Shown: piece after piece, positions 35,887 through 46,469 of the stretch
How the letters are laid out: every line of letters starts with the position of its first letter
Position numbering within the stretch: the stretch's first letter is position 1
Source of the DNA: an uncultured Bacteroidales bacterium
GTDB taxonomy: Bacteria; Bacteroidota; Bacteroidia; Bacteroidales; Muribaculaceae
DNA length: 64,000 bases
Reading direction: 5' to 3'
NCBI GenBank assembly: GCA_902792895.1
Contig: CADBBK010000009.1
Location: 119,246 to 183,245 of the forward strand
The notes under the pieces: generated by a model
Told to the model about the DNA's origin: nothing
The model's input: the letters and a program-made list of their open reading frames with translations, nothing else
Databases searched by the model: none
Made by a program: the position numbers and the translations under genes

Positions 35887-37368
35887 ATGAACATGTATAA
35901 GAAAGTGATGATTGCATGGGCTGTCGTCATGTCGATAATGGCCAGCCGAGTGGCGGCAGCTGATGTGACAGCTACAACGGTGGCCGTGGGCGACTCCATC
36001 ATGACGTTGAGCCAGGTGGTGGCCACGGGATTGCCTGTGTTGTGTGTCGAGACTGTGGAACATGAGGAGCCCGCTTGTGACTATGTTTCGGCTCCAGCCG
36101 GTTGCATGGGGTTAGGCATCAGCAATGCCACCAAGGTGCCTGGACGCTTAACTGTTTACCAACGCATTGGCGGCGTGGACAGCCTGATGTATGACAGCGG
36201 TGACTATGAGAAGGACGTTAGCGGCATGACCATCAAAATACGTGGCAACTCCAGTGCCTACTATGACAAAAAACCTTATAAAATCAAGCTGCAGAAGAAG
36301 CGCGACCTGCTCTTCCGTGGCAATGAGTCGATGTACAAGGACAAGAACTGGGTGCTGCTGCGCGACGAGATGCTGCGCACGATGGCTGCCTTCAAGGTGA
36401 GCCGTCTTGTGGGCATGGTGTGGACTCCCGGCTGCCGTTATGTGAATGTGGTGCTCAATGGCGTGTACCGCGGTGTGTACCTGTTGTGTGAGTCGGTCGA
36501 GCGCAATCCCGACTGCCGCCTGAATGTGGACAAGAACACGGGCTTCATCTTTGAGTGTGACCCCTACTGGTGGAACGAAGGAGTGTATGTGACTTCGACC
36601 CATTCACCGTCCTATAACTACACGTTCAAGTACCCCGACGAAGACGAGATCACCCCGCAGCAGTTGGCCTATATGCAGGGTCTGGTGGCGGCCTATGAAG
36701 CTAGCCTGACTACGCCTGACTATCCTAAACTGATCGATGTGACCTCATTTGCCGCTTGGTGCCTGGTCCACGACATCGAAGGGTCCAAGGACGAGGCGGG
36801 CGCCAACCGGTACTATACCAAGTATGACACCACATCGGCCAGTAAGATTGTGATGCCCATGGTGTGGGACTTCGATATGTCGGAGCGCACACCGTCAGAA
36901 TGGTCGCGGTGCCACAGTGTCCACATGAGCATTTTGTTCAACAACCCAAATCGGACGTACGTCAATGAGTACGTCAGGCTATGGTGCCAGATTCGTGACC
37001 ATTTTGTGGACGACATCACGTCGAGCATGAATGCCTTTGAGACAGCCGACGAGGGCGTGGCACTGAAAGCTGCCAATAAACTTGAGTTGATTAAGACTGG
37101 CTCGAATTATCCGGTCGATCGTTATGTGTGGTGGCGCAACAAGTGGTTCACCGAGCGTTATCCGTGGCTCGATGCCGCCATCATGGCGATGCATGTGCCC
37201 CATGACGTCGATGTTGACGGCAGCGTGGGCATCTCGGACGTGGTGGCCTTGGTCGACATGATGTTGGGCAATGCCCCCACGATGAGCATCGGTGACATCA
37301 ACGGAGACGGCATTGTGGGAATCGACGATGTCTCGGACCTGATTGACGAGCTCTTGGCTGCCGACTGA
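35887..37368 (+). CDS. CotH kinase family protein with dockerin (second of tandem pair)
   Basis: From the ATG at 35887 the protein has 493 residues. This start has an AGGAG motif 8 bases upstream (35874-35878), unusual for this window, and begins the signal peptide MNMYKKVMIAWAVVMS; the upstream ATG at 35866 lacks both. The protein is a near-copy of the preceding gene over its whole length, including GNSSA, KKPYKIKL, NGVYRGVYLLCESVERN, PMVWDFDMSERT and the dockerin loops DVDVDGSVGISDV and DINGDGIVGIDDV. The DNA around 37060-37230 is nearly the same as around 35560-35740, so the duplication is recent or maintained by conversion. It is probably cotranscribed with its twin. Confidence 0.87.
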   Translation: MNMYKKVMIAWAVVMSIMASRVAAADVTATTVAVGDSIMTLSQVVATGLPVLCVETVEHEEPACDYVSAPAGCMGLGISNATKVPGRLTVYQRIGGVDSLMYDSGDYEKDVSGMTIKIRGNSSAYYDKKPYKIKLQKKRDLLFRGNESMYKDKNWVLLRDEMLRTMAAFKVSRLVGMVWTPGCRYVNVVLNGVYRGVYLLCESVERNPDCRLNVDKNTGFIFECDPYWWNEGVYVTSTHSPSYNYTFKYPDEDEITPQQLAYMQGLVAAYEASLTTPDYPKLIDVTSFAAWCLVHDIEGSKDEAGANRYYTKYDTTSASKIVMPMVWDFDMSERTPSEWSRCHSVHMSILFNNPNRTYVNEYVRLWCQIRDHFVDDITSSMNAFETADEGVALKAANKLELIKTGSNYPVDRYVWWRNKWFTERYPWLDAAIMAMHVPHDVDVDGSVGISDVVALVDMMLGNAPTMSIGDINGDGIVGIDDVSDLIDELLAAD

Positions 37369-37411
37369 AAGACCACTGGTGCAATCATTGTGTTACCGAA
37401 AGGAAAAACCG

Positions 37412-37462
37412 CAAATTCCCGGTTACATTATTGTGATAATCGGGAATTTGTGTGTAAATTTG
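37412..37462 (+). promoter_or_regulatory. Hairpin and -7 element before the phosphodiester glycosidase gene
   Basis: A 14-bp stem with one wobble (37412-37425 with 37437-37450) lies just before TAAATTTG at 37455-37462. A TTG at 37431 sits in the hairpin loop, 21 bases from the -7 box. The hairpin may end the CotH transcript or act as an operator. The gene starts at 37524. Confidence 0.55.
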
Positions 37463-37523
37463 CGCTATCAACCCAGCCGTTGTCATCGGGCTATGACACA
37501 GCGGCGTTAAAGATTTATAGCTT

Positions 37524-40004
37524 ATGAAAAAAGTAATACTCCTCTTCTCATTATTGCTGGCAGCCGTCGCGATGGTGCCGCTGCATGCCGATATTGTAAT
37601 CAACGGTGTCGCCTATCATGCCGACACGCTGCAGCGCCGCCAGGTGGCGCCGGGCACGATCAGCACCATTGTGCGCCTGCCCGATTACCCGCTCAACATC
37701 TATCTGATAGAGTCGGACATGAACAACCCCTACAACCGTGTCGAGACGACCTTCGGCAGGGGAACCCTGGGCTATACCGAACTGCTGTCCGATGCCTGTG
37801 CCCGCCACCGCACGCCCACCAAGCGCCCGCTGGTGGCCTGCAACGCCAACTTCTGGATTGTCACTGGCAGTTCGGCTCCGCTGGTGGCCTCGCAGATGGG
37901 CTTCCCCATGGGTGGTGTTGTGCGCAACGATACCACCATCGTCAACGACAACAACACGGTGGACCAGTGGTGTGGCGGCCCCATGAACACGGGTGTCGCC
38001 GCCATCACGCCCGACAAGCGCCTGGTGATGGGACATGTCGGCTGGGAGGGCACCATCACCTCGAGCCGCCTGGCAGGCCCCGTGACCTATCACAACCTGA
38101 ACCGCCGTGCGGTGCGTGGCGAAATCTGCCTGTACAATCGTGCCTATGGCAACGGCCGCGCGTTTGAGGACGACTGGGTGAGCTTCAACACCCGTGGCGA
38201 CAACCAGACCGACAACTACTTCCTGACCTTTGTCACCATCGACAGCGTGAAGGAGGTGTGGAAGACCAACAGTCCGATGAAGTTTGTCGTCAACCGCATC
38301 GAGAAGGGCCAGGACCGCCTGCACCTGGGCTATTCCAATGCCTGCATTGCCGTTACCGGCGATGCCAACAAGGCCGTCATGGCAGCCCTGCAGGTGGGGG
38401 ACACCATCGAGGTGACATCGGGGTTCCATGCCCTTGACGCCAGCCAGCCCGAGCCCTATCCCACCATCGAGAACCTCGTGACCGGCCAGGCTACGCTCAT
38501 CCAGGACGGAGAGATCACCTCGCGCAACTTCAACGACGACTACAACACCCCCTATTACTCGCGCACCATCTACGGCACTAACGGCGACGGCAGCCGCCTG
38601 TACATGCTGGTCATCGACATGTCCACCAGTCCCAGATATGGCCTGTCTCGCGGCTGTCCCACGGTGGACGCCTGCCAGGTCATGCAGGCTGTGTGGCCCG
38701 ACATCCAGATGGCCGTGAACATGGATGCCGGCGGCTCGGCCGAGATGTTCATCGACGGCAAGATCGTCAACACCACCACCGAGGGCAACCCCCGCGGCGT
38801 GGCCTGTGGATGGATGATTGAGGCCATCGGCGAGGAGGACCATGAGGTGGCGAGCATCGCCTTTGACAAATTCCGCATCGACATCGCCGAGTACTCGATG
38901 ACCACGCCCCGCATCCTGGGCTATAACAGGATTGGCGAACTGGTGGACGAGGATGTCAAGGGCTTCACCCTGTCGTGTGAACCGTCGTTGGGAACCACCC
39001 TGCGCGACAGCACCTTCATCGCCGGAGGCGGTGACCTGCGCGGCACGCTCACGGCGACTTTGAACGGCATGACCGCCACGGTGCCCGTCCATGTCCTGCC
39101 GGCCCAGCCCGGCATGGTGCTGCAGCCCATCCTGATCGACGAGCGCGAATATCCCATCGAGTTGACGAGCCAGATTGTCAACGACACCTATTTCTATGAC
39201 CCGTCCATCTTCGACTGGACGCTGGACAACCCCGAGGTTGCCACCGTCATCGACGGCGTGCTGCGTGGCCGTGCCAACGGCTCGACCGGCATTGCCTATC
39301 AGGTGGGCCCCTACAGCGGCAGCAGCACGGTGAATGTGGAAATCAGCGACGAGCCTTACCGCCAGGAGTCGCTGGCCGGTTGGACCTTCAAGGGCGCCGG
39401 CGCCAAGGACATCACCTGCGACACCGAGACGGGTGACATCCATTTTACTTACAGCAGCAACCGTGCGCCCTACCTGCAGATGAGCAAGGATTGGGTGGTG
39501 TATGGCCTGCCCGACACCATCGCCCTCGTGTTCAACTCCACGATGCCGATAGAGTATGTGCAAATTGACACGCGCAACCGCATGCACACCACGACCAACT
39601 ACCTCAAGTGCAAACCCGAGGACGGCAGCGAGACCTTTGCCACCGGCGTGGACCACACCCTGCTGATAGACCTGAAGAAGATGGGTGGGGCTGACTATGT
39701 CGGCACCTATCCTCTCAACATCAAGACCATCAAGTTCACCCTGAACAAGGACGGTGAGGTGGGCGAGCACACCCTGAGCGTGAAGTCGTTCTATTGCCAC
39801 TATCCCGATAACGGCTCTGGCCCCGGCCCGCAGCCGCTGTACGGAGACGTGAACGGCGACGGTGAGGTCACCGTGGCCGACATCAATGCCATCATCGACG
39901 TCATCCTGCTGGGAACCAGCAACGCCGGTGCCGACGTGAACACCGACGGCGAGGTCACCATTGCCGACATCAACGCCGTGATTGACGTCATCCTTGGCCA
40001 CTGA
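37524..40004 (+). CDS. Secreted phosphodiester glycosidase family (NAGPA-like) protein with dockerin
   Basis: An 826-residue protein with a signal peptide ending ..VPLHA. The region to about residue 440 fits the NAGPA-type phosphodiester glycosidase fold (PF09992): RPLVACNANFWIV for the usual 'alNggFF' strand, GVAAITPDKRLVMGH, and the catalytic-site signature AVNMDAGGSAEMFIDGKIV. Such enzymes release a sugar from a phosphodiester; the mammalian member uncovers mannose-6-phosphate, and bacterial members act on wall or capsule phosphoglycans. A BIG2-like stretch (WTLDNPEVATVIDGVLRGRA) and a further sandwich follow. The tail is a dockerin with calcium loops at Asp775 (DVNGDG) and Asp804 (DVNTDG). 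Its own promoter lies upstream. Confidence 0.83.
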   Translation: MKKVILLFSLLLAAVAMVPLHADIVINGVAYHADTLQRRQVAPGTISTIVRLPDYPLNIYLIESDMNNPYNRVETTFGRGTLGYTELLSDACARHRTPTKRPLVACNANFWIVTGSSAPLVASQMGFPMGGVVRNDTTIVNDNNTVDQWCGGPMNTGVAAITPDKRLVMGHVGWEGTITSSRLAGPVTYHNLNRRAVRGEICLYNRAYGNGRAFEDDWVSFNTRGDNQTDNYFLTFVTIDSVKEVWKTNSPMKFVVNRIEKGQDRLHLGYSNACIAVTGDANKAVMAALQVGDTIEVTSGFHALDASQPEPYPTIENLVTGQATLIQDGEITSRNFNDDYNTPYYSRTIYGTNGDGSRLYMLVIDMSTSPRYGLSRGCPTVDACQVMQAVWPDIQMAVNMDAGGSAEMFIDGKIVNTTTEGNPRGVACGWMIEAIGEEDHEVASIAFDKFRIDIAEYSMTTPRILGYNRIGELVDEDVKGFTLSCEPSLGTTLRDSTFIAGGGDLRGTLTATLNGMTATVPVHVLPAQPGMVLQPILIDEREYPIELTSQIVNDTYFYDPSIFDWTLDNPEVATVIDGVLRGRANGSTGIAYQVGPYSGSSTVNVEISDEPYRQESLAGWTFKGAGAKDITCDTETGDIHFTYSSNRAPYLQMSKDWVVYGLPDTIALVFNSTMPIEYVQIDTRNRMHTTTNYLKCKPEDGSETFATGVDHTLLIDLKKMGGADYVGTYPLNIKTIKFTLNKDGEVGEHTLSVKSFYCHYPDNGSGPGPQPLYGDVNGDGEVTVADINAIIDVILLGTSNAGADVNTDGEVTIADINAVIDVILGH

Positions 40005-40111
40005 CCTTCAGTGTGCCGCAAGCACCGACTGCCTACTCTCATCAGTAAAGAATTTGGTGGGGTAGGGCCGATTAAAATCCGTTTTATGGTGCTCGGTTGA
40101 CGCAAAAGTTG

Positions 40112-40119
40112 TACCTTTG
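40112..40119 (+). promoter_or_regulatory. -7 element of the suf operon
   Basis: TACCTTTG, a full TAnnTTTG match, 36 bases before the sufB ATG. No TTG at the standard distance is seen; one at 40097 is too close. Confidence 0.55.
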
Positions 40120-40154
40120 TGCCGCTTTAAGGCAAGAGGTAAAGTTATTGACTG

Positions 40155-41615
40155 ATGAAAGAAACCGAAAAACCCGAAAAAGGTAACCAGATTATAGAAG
40201 AAGCGGCACAAGCCGAGTACAAGTACGGCTTTGTGACCGACATTGACACCGAGGTGATTCCCAAGGGGTTGGACGAGGATGTGGTGCGCCGCATCTCGGC
40301 CCTGAAGGGAGAACCCGAGTGGCTGCTGGAGTTCCGCCTGAAGGCCTATCGCCACTGGCTGACGCTCAAGGCACCCACCTGGGGCCATGTCCATGTACCT
40401 GAGATCGACTACCAGGCCATCAGCTACTATGCCGCTCCGCGCCAACTGAAGAAAGGCGGCGTCGAGGACATCGATCCCGAGCTGAAAAGGACCTTCGACA
40501 AGCTGGGTATTCCCCTGGAGGAGCAGCTGCGCCTGAGTGGCATGGCTGTTGATGCCGTGATGGACAGCGTGAGCGTGAAGACGACCTACCGTGAGCGCCT
40601 GGCCGAGCTGGGCGTGATCTTCTGCTCCATCAGCGAGGCGGTGAAGGACTACCCTGACCTGGTGCGCAAGTACCTGGGCAAGGTAGTGCCCTATACCGAC
40701 AACTTCTATGCCGCGTTGAACTCGGCCGTGTTCAGCGACGGCTCGTTTGTGTACATCCCCAAGGGTGTGCGCTGCCCGATGGAACTGTCCACCTACTTCC
40801 GCATCAATGCGGCCCAGACAGGCCAGTTTGAGCGCACGCTTATCGTTGCCGACGATGATGCCTATGTCTCCTACCTGGAGGGCTGCACTGCGCCGATGCG
40901 TGACGAGAACCAGCTGCATGCCGCCATCGTCGAGATTATCGTCGAGGACCGTGCCGAGGTCAAGTACAGCACGGTGCAGAACTGGTATCCCGGCGACAAG
41001 GACGGCAAGGGCGGCATCTATAACCTGGTAACCAAGCGCGGCCTGTGCCGTGGCGACCACAGCAAACTGTCGTGGACCCAGGTCGAGACCGGTAGCGCCA
41101 TCACGTGGAAATACCCCAGCTGCGTGCTCAAGGGCGACCACTCGGTGGGCGAGTTCTACAGTGTGGCGCTGACCAACAACTGGCAGGAGGCCGACACGGG
41201 CACCAAGATGATCCACCTGGGCAAACACAGCACGAGCACCATCGTGAGCAAGGGCATCAGCGCGGGGCACAGCCAGAACAGCTACCGCGGCATGGTGAAG
41301 ATTGCCCCCAAGGCCACCGGTTGCCGCAACTTCACCCAGTGTGACAGCCTGCTGCTGAGCGACACCAGCGGAGCGCACACCTTCCCCGTCATCGAGGTGG
41401 GCAACGACACGTCGGTGGTCGAGCACGAGGCGACAACGAGCAAAATCAACGAGGACCAGATCTTCTACTGCAACCAGCGCGGCATCGCGACCGAGGACGC
41501 CGTGGGCCTTATCGTCAACGGCTATGCCAAGGAGGTAATGGCCAAGCTGCCGATGGAGTTTGCCGTCGAGGCGCAGAAGCTGCTGAACATCTCGCTCGAG
41601 GGCGCCGTGGGGTGA
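40155..41615 (+). CDS. sufB: Fe-S cluster assembly scaffold subunit SufB
   Basis: A 486-residue scaffold protein of the SufBCD complex, on which Fe-S clusters are built. Typical segments are [68 protein letters not shown] and [18 protein letters not shown], which includes the conserved region near the SufB-SufD interface. Length and both ends fit the family. It opens the sufB-sufC-sufD-sufS cluster. The gap to sufC is 218 bases and filled by two heptamer arrays, unlike the tight spacing of sufC-sufD. Confidence 0.97.
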   Translation: MKETEKPEKGNQIIEEAAQAEYKYGFVTDIDTEVIPKGLDEDVVRRISALKGEPEWLLEFRLKAYRHWLTLKAPTWGHVHVPEIDYQAISYYAAPRQLKKGGVEDIDPELKRTFDKLGIPLEEQLRLSGMAVDAVMDSVSVKTTYRERLAELGVIFCSISEAVKDYPDLVRKYLGKVVPYTDNFYAALNSAVFSDGSFVYIPKGVRCPMELSTYFRINAAQTGQFERTLIVADDDAYVSYLEGCTAPMRDENQLHAAIVEIIVEDRAEVKYSTVQNWYPGDKDGKGGIYNLVTKRGLCRGDHSKLSWTQVETGSAITWKYPSCVLKGDHSVGEFYSVALTNNWQEADTGTKMIHLGKHSTSTIVSKGISAGHSQNSYRGMVKIAPKATGCRNFTQCDSLLLSDTSGAHTFPVIEVGNDTSVVEHEATTSKINEDQIFYCNQRGIATEDAVGLIVNGYAKEVMAKLPMEFAVEAQKLLNISLEGAVG

Positions 41616-41620
41616 GAGCA

Positions 41621-41725
41621 GTTAGGAGTTAGGAGTTAGGGGTTAGGAGTTAGAAGTTAGGGGTTAGAAGTTAGGGGTTAGGAGTTAGAAGTTAGGGGTT
41701 AGAAGTTAGGGGTTAGGAGTTAGGA
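41621..41725. repeat. Heptamer micro-array GTTAGRR (15 units)
   Basis: Fifteen uninterrupted heptamers, all GTTAG followed by GA, GG or AA, then GTGACT. This is the longest array in the window and lies inside the suf operon, 5 bases after the sufB stop. Confidence 0.95.
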
Positions 41726-41748
41726 GTGACTCCAGGCGATACTAACCA

Positions 41749-41804
41749 TACTTACAACTTATAACTTAAAACTTACAATTTAAAACTTACAACTTAAAAC
41801 TTAA
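41749..41804. repeat. Heptamer micro-array AACTTAN (8 units)
   Basis: Eight head-to-tail heptamers of the form AACTTA plus one variable base (T, A or C), with two drifted units (TACTTAC, AATTTAA). It follows the GTTAGRR array after 23 bases and ends 29 bases before sufC. Confidence 0.88.
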
Positions 41805-41833
41805 GACTAAAAACATACAACATAAAAAATAAT

Positions 41834-42592
<759 letters not shown>

Positions 42593-42598
42593 AGCGAC

Positions 42599-43951
42599 AT
42601 GAACGCACTCAAGCAATATATCGACCTGTATGATGAGCACCGTGACCTCATCGAGCAGCAGTCGCCTGCGCTGTTGAACACGCTGCGCCGCAGCGCCCGC
42701 GAGCACCTCGAGGGCGCCCGCCTGCCGCGCAAGGGCAGCGAGGACTACGAGGCGACCGACCTGGAGGCCGTGTTTGCCCATGACTATGGCGTGAACGTGA
42801 ACCGTCTGCCCTTCGAGGCCGACCCGGGCGAGACCTTCCACTGCGACGTGCCCAACCTGAGCACCTGCCTGTATTACAGCAGCAACGACGCGTTCCACAG
42901 CAGCCCCACCGCCGAGCGCAACATCGGTCAGGTGGTGGTGGAGCCCTTCAGCATGGCGGCTGTGGACTATCCCGAACTGATGAACGCCTACTACGGCAGC
43001 CAGGCGCGCTTGAGCGACCCCACCGTGGCCCTCAACACGCTGCTGGTGCAGGACGGCTTGTTCATCTATGTGCCCGACGGCGTCGTGGCCGAGCGTCCGC
43101 TGCAGTTGGTCAACATCTTCAATGCCGCCCTCGACATGATGGTGCAGCGCCGCGTGCTCATCGTTGTGGGCAAGAACGCCGCCATCAAGCTGCTCGTGTG
43201 TGACCACACCCAGAGTCCCGACTACCATTACCTGAACAACCAGGTGGTCGAGATTGTGGCTATGCAGGGCGCAACGGTGGACTACTATGACATGGAGGAG
43301 AGCACACCGCTCACGCGCCGCGTGTCGTCGATTTATGTCGACCAGCACGAGGGCAGCAACGTGCTCATCGACGGCATCACGCTCATCAACGGCTTCACCC
43401 GCAACAACTACCACGTTGAGGTCAACGGCGAACATGCCGAGACGCATCTGCTGGGCATGACCATCGCCAGCGGTGAGCAGCATGTGGACAGTCGCACCTT
43501 TATCAGCCACAACGCACCGCGCTGCAACAGCAACGAGATGTTCAAGTATGTGCTCAACGACCATGCCGTCGGCGCCTTTGCCGGCAAGATTCTGGTGCAG
43601 CCCGACTGCCCGCGTGTCGAGGCCTATCAGGGCAACCGCAACCTGTGTGGCGCCCCCACGGCCAAGATGTACACCAAGCCGCAGCTCGAGATTTACACCG
43701 ACGACGTGATGTGTTCCCATGGCTCGGCTGTGGGTCAGCTCGACGAGGAGGCACTGTTCTACATGCGCACGCGCGGCATCGGCATCGACGAGGCCCGGCG
43801 CCTGTTGATGCAGGCCTTTGTCGCCGACGTCATCGACGGCGTGCGCCTCGACGCTCTCAAGGACCGCCTGCACTATCTGGTGGAGAAACGCTTTGCCGGC
43901 ACGCTGAGCAACTGCGCCTGCTGTTCCCAGGCCTGCCGTCCCGCCAAATGA
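42599..43951 (+). CDS. sufD: Fe-S cluster assembly subunit SufD
   Basis: A 450-residue partner of SufB in the SufBCD scaffold. The beta-helix core is recognisable by VLIVVGKNAAIKLLVCDHTQS, SNVLIDGITLINGFTRNNYH and the C-terminal SufB/D signature MCSHGSAVGQLDEEALFYMRTRGI, with the conserved His used at the SufB interface. The N-terminal helical region (about residues 1-110) is typical of SufD. It starts 6 bases after sufC and ends 38 bases before sufS, so all three are one transcript. Confidence 0.96.
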   Translation: MNALKQYIDLYDEHRDLIEQQSPALLNTLRRSAREHLEGARLPRKGSEDYEATDLEAVFAHDYGVNVNRLPFEADPGETFHCDVPNLSTCLYYSSNDAFHSSPTAERNIGQVVVEPFSMAAVDYPELMNAYYGSQARLSDPTVALNTLLVQDGLFIYVPDGVVAERPLQLVNIFNAALDMMVQRRVLIVVGKNAAIKLLVCDHTQSPDYHYLNNQVVEIVAMQGATVDYYDMEESTPLTRRVSSIYVDQHEGSNVLIDGITLINGFTRNNYHVEVNGEHAETHLLGMTIASGEQHVDSRTFISHNAPRCNSNEMFKYVLNDHAVGAFAGKILVQPDCPRVEAYQGNRNLCGAPTAKMYTKPQLEIYTDDVMCSHGSAVGQLDEEALFYMRTRGIGIDEARRLLMQAFVADVIDGVRLDALKDRLHYLVEKRFAGTLSNCACCSQACRPAK

Positions 43952-43989
43952 CCCGTCAGGTGACAACGACTCAAGACTAACAACTGAAA

Positions 43990-45204
43990 ATGGACATTAA
44001 CAAGATACGAGAGGATTATCCCATCCTGCAACGCCAGATTGAAGGACGGCCGCTGGTCTATCTCGACAACGCGGCAACGTCCCAGACGCCCCGCTCGGTG
44101 GTCGAGGCCATCGACCAGATGTATTACCACTACAAGGCCAACGTGCATCGTGGCGTCCACACCCTCTCGCAGGAGGCCACCGACCTGGTGGAGCAGACGC
44201 GCGAGAAGGTGCGTGCCTTTATCAACGCGGGCAGCGTGCAGGAGGTGATTTTCACCCGTGGCACTACCGAGGGCATCAACCTGGTGGCCTCGTCGTTCGG
44301 CCAGATGCTGGAAAACGGCGACGAAATCATTGTCACCGTGATGGAGCACCACAGCAATATCGTGCCCTGGCAACTCATCGGGCAGCGCAAGCGCGTGATG
44401 CTGCGTGTCGTGCCCATCGACGACAGCGGCCAGGTGGATCTGGAGGCTTACGAGGAGTTGTTCAGTGACAACACGCGTTTTGTGGCGCTGGCCCATGTGT
44501 CCAACGTCCTGGGTACGGTCAATCCCGTCAAGCAGATGATTGCCATCGCCCATCGTCACGGCGTGCCCGTACTCATCGACGGAGCACAGGCCGCCCCGCA
44601 TGTCGCCGTTGATGTCCAGGACCTGGATTGCGATTTCTATGCCTTCTCGAGCCACAAGATGTATGGCCCGGCCGGCGTGGGAATTCTCTACGGCAAGCGT
44701 GAGTGGCTGGAGAAGATGCCGCCCTACCAGGGTGGTGGCGAGATGATCGGGCAGGTGACGTTTGAGCGCACCACCTTTGCCGAACTGCCGTTCAAGTTCG
44801 AGGCCGGCACGCCCGACTTTGTGGACATTGCCGCCTTTGGGGCTGCTATTGATTACATCCGCGCCTTGGGCATCGACAATATTGCCGCCCATGAGCATGA
44901 ACTGCTCAATGCCGCTGTCGAGGGGCTCAGCACCATCGACGGCATGCGCCTGTTCGGCACCGCGCCCGGCAAGAGCGGCGTGGTATCGTTTCTGGTGGGC
45001 AATATCAGCAGTTATGACATGGGGCTGCTGCTCGACAAACTGGGCATCGCCGTTCGAACCGGCCACCATTGCGCCCAGCCTTTGATGGCGCGCTATGGCG
45101 TGACCGGCATGGTCCGGGCCTCGTTTGCCGTCTATAACACGCTCGACGAGGTGGCCGCCTTTGTCGCCGCCACGCGCCGCGTCGCCGCCATGCTGGGAGG
45201 CTGA
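43990..45204 (+). CDS. sufS: Cysteine desulfurase SufS
   Basis: A 404-residue PLP enzyme that takes sulfur from cysteine and delivers it to the Suf scaffold. The PLP Lys is Lys223 in SSHKMYGP, and the persulfide Cys is Cys361 in RTGHHCAQPLM. The opening YLDNAATSQTP and the THTEG-like FTRGTTEGINLV (cofactor phosphate site) are intact, as is the group II ALAHVSNVLGT. It is the last gene of the suf cluster; neither sufE nor sufU is in the window. A double hairpin follows. Confidence 0.96.
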   Translation: MDINKIREDYPILQRQIEGRPLVYLDNAATSQTPRSVVEAIDQMYYHYKANVHRGVHTLSQEATDLVEQTREKVRAFINAGSVQEVIFTRGTTEGINLVASSFGQMLENGDEIIVTVMEHHSNIVPWQLIGQRKRVMLRVVPIDDSGQVDLEAYEELFSDNTRFVALAHVSNVLGTVNPVKQMIAIAHRHGVPVLIDGAQAAPHVAVDVQDLDCDFYAFSSHKMYGPAGVGILYGKREWLEKMPPYQGGGEMIGQVTFERTTFAELPFKFEAGTPDFVDIAAFGAAIDYIRALGIDNIAAHEHELLNAAVEGLSTIDGMRLFGTAPGKSGVVSFLVGNISSYDMGLLLDKLGIAVRTGHHCAQPLMARYGVTGMVRASFAVYNTLDEVAAFVAATRRVAAMLGG

Positions 45205-45232
45205 CATTTCAAGCAAGACATGATTAACGATG

Positions 45233-45290
45233 CCTCCCATCGATGAGGGAGGAAAAAAGAAAGACTGGGTTCCCACCCGGTCTTTCCCTT
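45233..45290. terminator. Double hairpin between sufS and the glycosyltransferase gene (convergent)
   Basis: First stem CCTCCC/GGGAGG (45233-45252), then AAAAAAG, then a 10-bp stem with one wobble, AAAGACTGGG (45260-45269) with CCCGGTCTTT (45276-45285). Read on the minus strand, the second stem is followed by a T-rich tract, so it can serve both convergent genes. Confidence 0.75.
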
Positions 45291-45467
45291 AGTGTTCTGA
45301 AGCCTAAAAAAACTTTTAACTAAACCCAAATGTTCATGGTATTGAGAAAAGTTTATTCTATTTATCTATGCAAATATAGAATAATGAATCAACTTGTCCA
45401 AATCAATTCTGCAAATCGGCATATTTTTTCAGCGAAACTTGAAATCGCTTGCCGAAGACCATGGAAA

Positions 45468-46448
45468 TTAGGGTTTGGGGCGATAATTGCGTCCCAGCAG
45501 ATTGCACAGGAAACGGCGTCCCATGAATGAGGCGATGATGCCCAACTTGTTCTTGCGGCGAACGTTGGAGTCCATCAGGCACTTGCCGCGCAGGCGCTTG
45601 ATGCCCTGCCAGCAGTGGTCCTGCAGTTGCCTGAGGTCGCTGGAACGGTCCTGCTGGCTGAGCAGCAGGATGTTGAAATAGGCGCTCAGCAGGCGGCTGC
45701 GCACGGCATCGGTGTACTGGCTGTCGTGTGCCAGGGTGTATTGCTCCAGTTCCTCGCCAATCTTGATGACGTCGGCGCGCTTGGGCGAGAATTTGTCCAG
45801 AATGCTGTTTTCGCGTTGGCGGTAACCATATAGCGGGCGGTCCACCTTGACGACGCGTTGGCATTTCTTGAGCAGGGGATAGATGATAGCGAAGTCCTCA
45901 TAGTACCGTCCCACCGGGTAACGGATGCCGTCGAACAGTTCCGCCTTATAGATTCGGCCCCAGGCTGAGTGCGTCAGCCCCTGTTGATAGAGCACCGTCA
46001 GCAGAGCCTGCCTCTGGTCATAGTCGCGCTCGGGACCATCGGCTGCCGATGCGGGCCATACAGGCTCGCTGCCCGTGAATGGGACATAACCGCCCACGGC
46101 GATATCGGCCTGATGTCGTGCCAGCAGTTGCTGCAGCGCCGTAGTGCTGTCGGGGTGCAGCAAGTCGTCGCTGTCGACCATCATGACGAGTTCGCCCTGC
46201 ATTTCATCGAGGGCGGTGTTGCGTGCTGCCGACAGGCCGCCGTTGGGCTGGTGGAAGACACGGATGCGGCTATCGCGTTGTGCCCACTGGTCGCACAAGT
46301 CACCGCTGCCGTCGGTGCTGCCGTCGTCCACAACGAGGATTTCCAGGTTCCGGTAGGTCTGGTTGACGATGCTGTCCAGGCACTGGTCGAGGAAATCGGC
46401 GACGTTATAGACGGGGACAATGACTGATATGAGCGGCTCCTTGTTCAC
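45468..46448 (-). CDS. Family 2 glycosyltransferase
   Basis: A 326-residue cytosolic glycosyltransferase. The GT-A fold opens ISVIVPVYNVADFLDQCLDS and contains LEILVVDDGSTDGSGDLCD, NGGLSAARNTALDEMQG and the metal-binding DxD motif as VDSDDLL (near residue 93). WGRIYKAELFDGIRYP, then VGRYYEDFAI, is the usual acceptor-side segment with the catalytic acidic pair. It probably adds a sugar to a surface glycan; donor and acceptor cannot be told. It is last in a minus-strand series after cysS but is separated by a strong RNA structure at 46470-46541. The 263-base gap downstream is AT-rich and holds only the double hairpin and an 8-bp AT-rich inverted repeat (45354-45383). Confidence 0.9.
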   Translation of the reverse strand: MNKEPLISVIVPVYNVADFLDQCLDSIVNQTYRNLEILVVDDGSTDGSGDLCDQWAQRDSRIRVFHQPNGGLSAARNTALDEMQGELVMMVDSDDLLHPDSTTALQQLLARHQADIAVGGYVPFTGSEPVWPASAADGPERDYDQRQALLTVLYQQGLTHSAWGRIYKAELFDGIRYPVGRYYEDFAIIYPLLKKCQRVVKVDRPLYGYRQRENSILDKFSPKRADVIKIGEELEQYTLAHDSQYTDAVRSRLLSAYFNILLLSQQDRSSDLRQLQDHCWQGIKRLRGKCLMDSNVRRKNKLGIIASFMGRRFLCNLLGRNYRPKP

Positions 46449-46469
46449 TAATCTCTAATCATTAAACAA

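Noticed and set aside
41621-41804. Heptamer arrays as a CRISPR.
   Set aside because: Units are 7 bases with no unique spacers and no cas genes nearby.
45330-45530. A 66-residue plus-strand open frame between sufS and the glycosyltransferase gene.
   Set aside because: It runs into the antisense of the glycosyltransferase gene, sits in AT-rich DNA full of inverted repeats, and has no domain or promoter.
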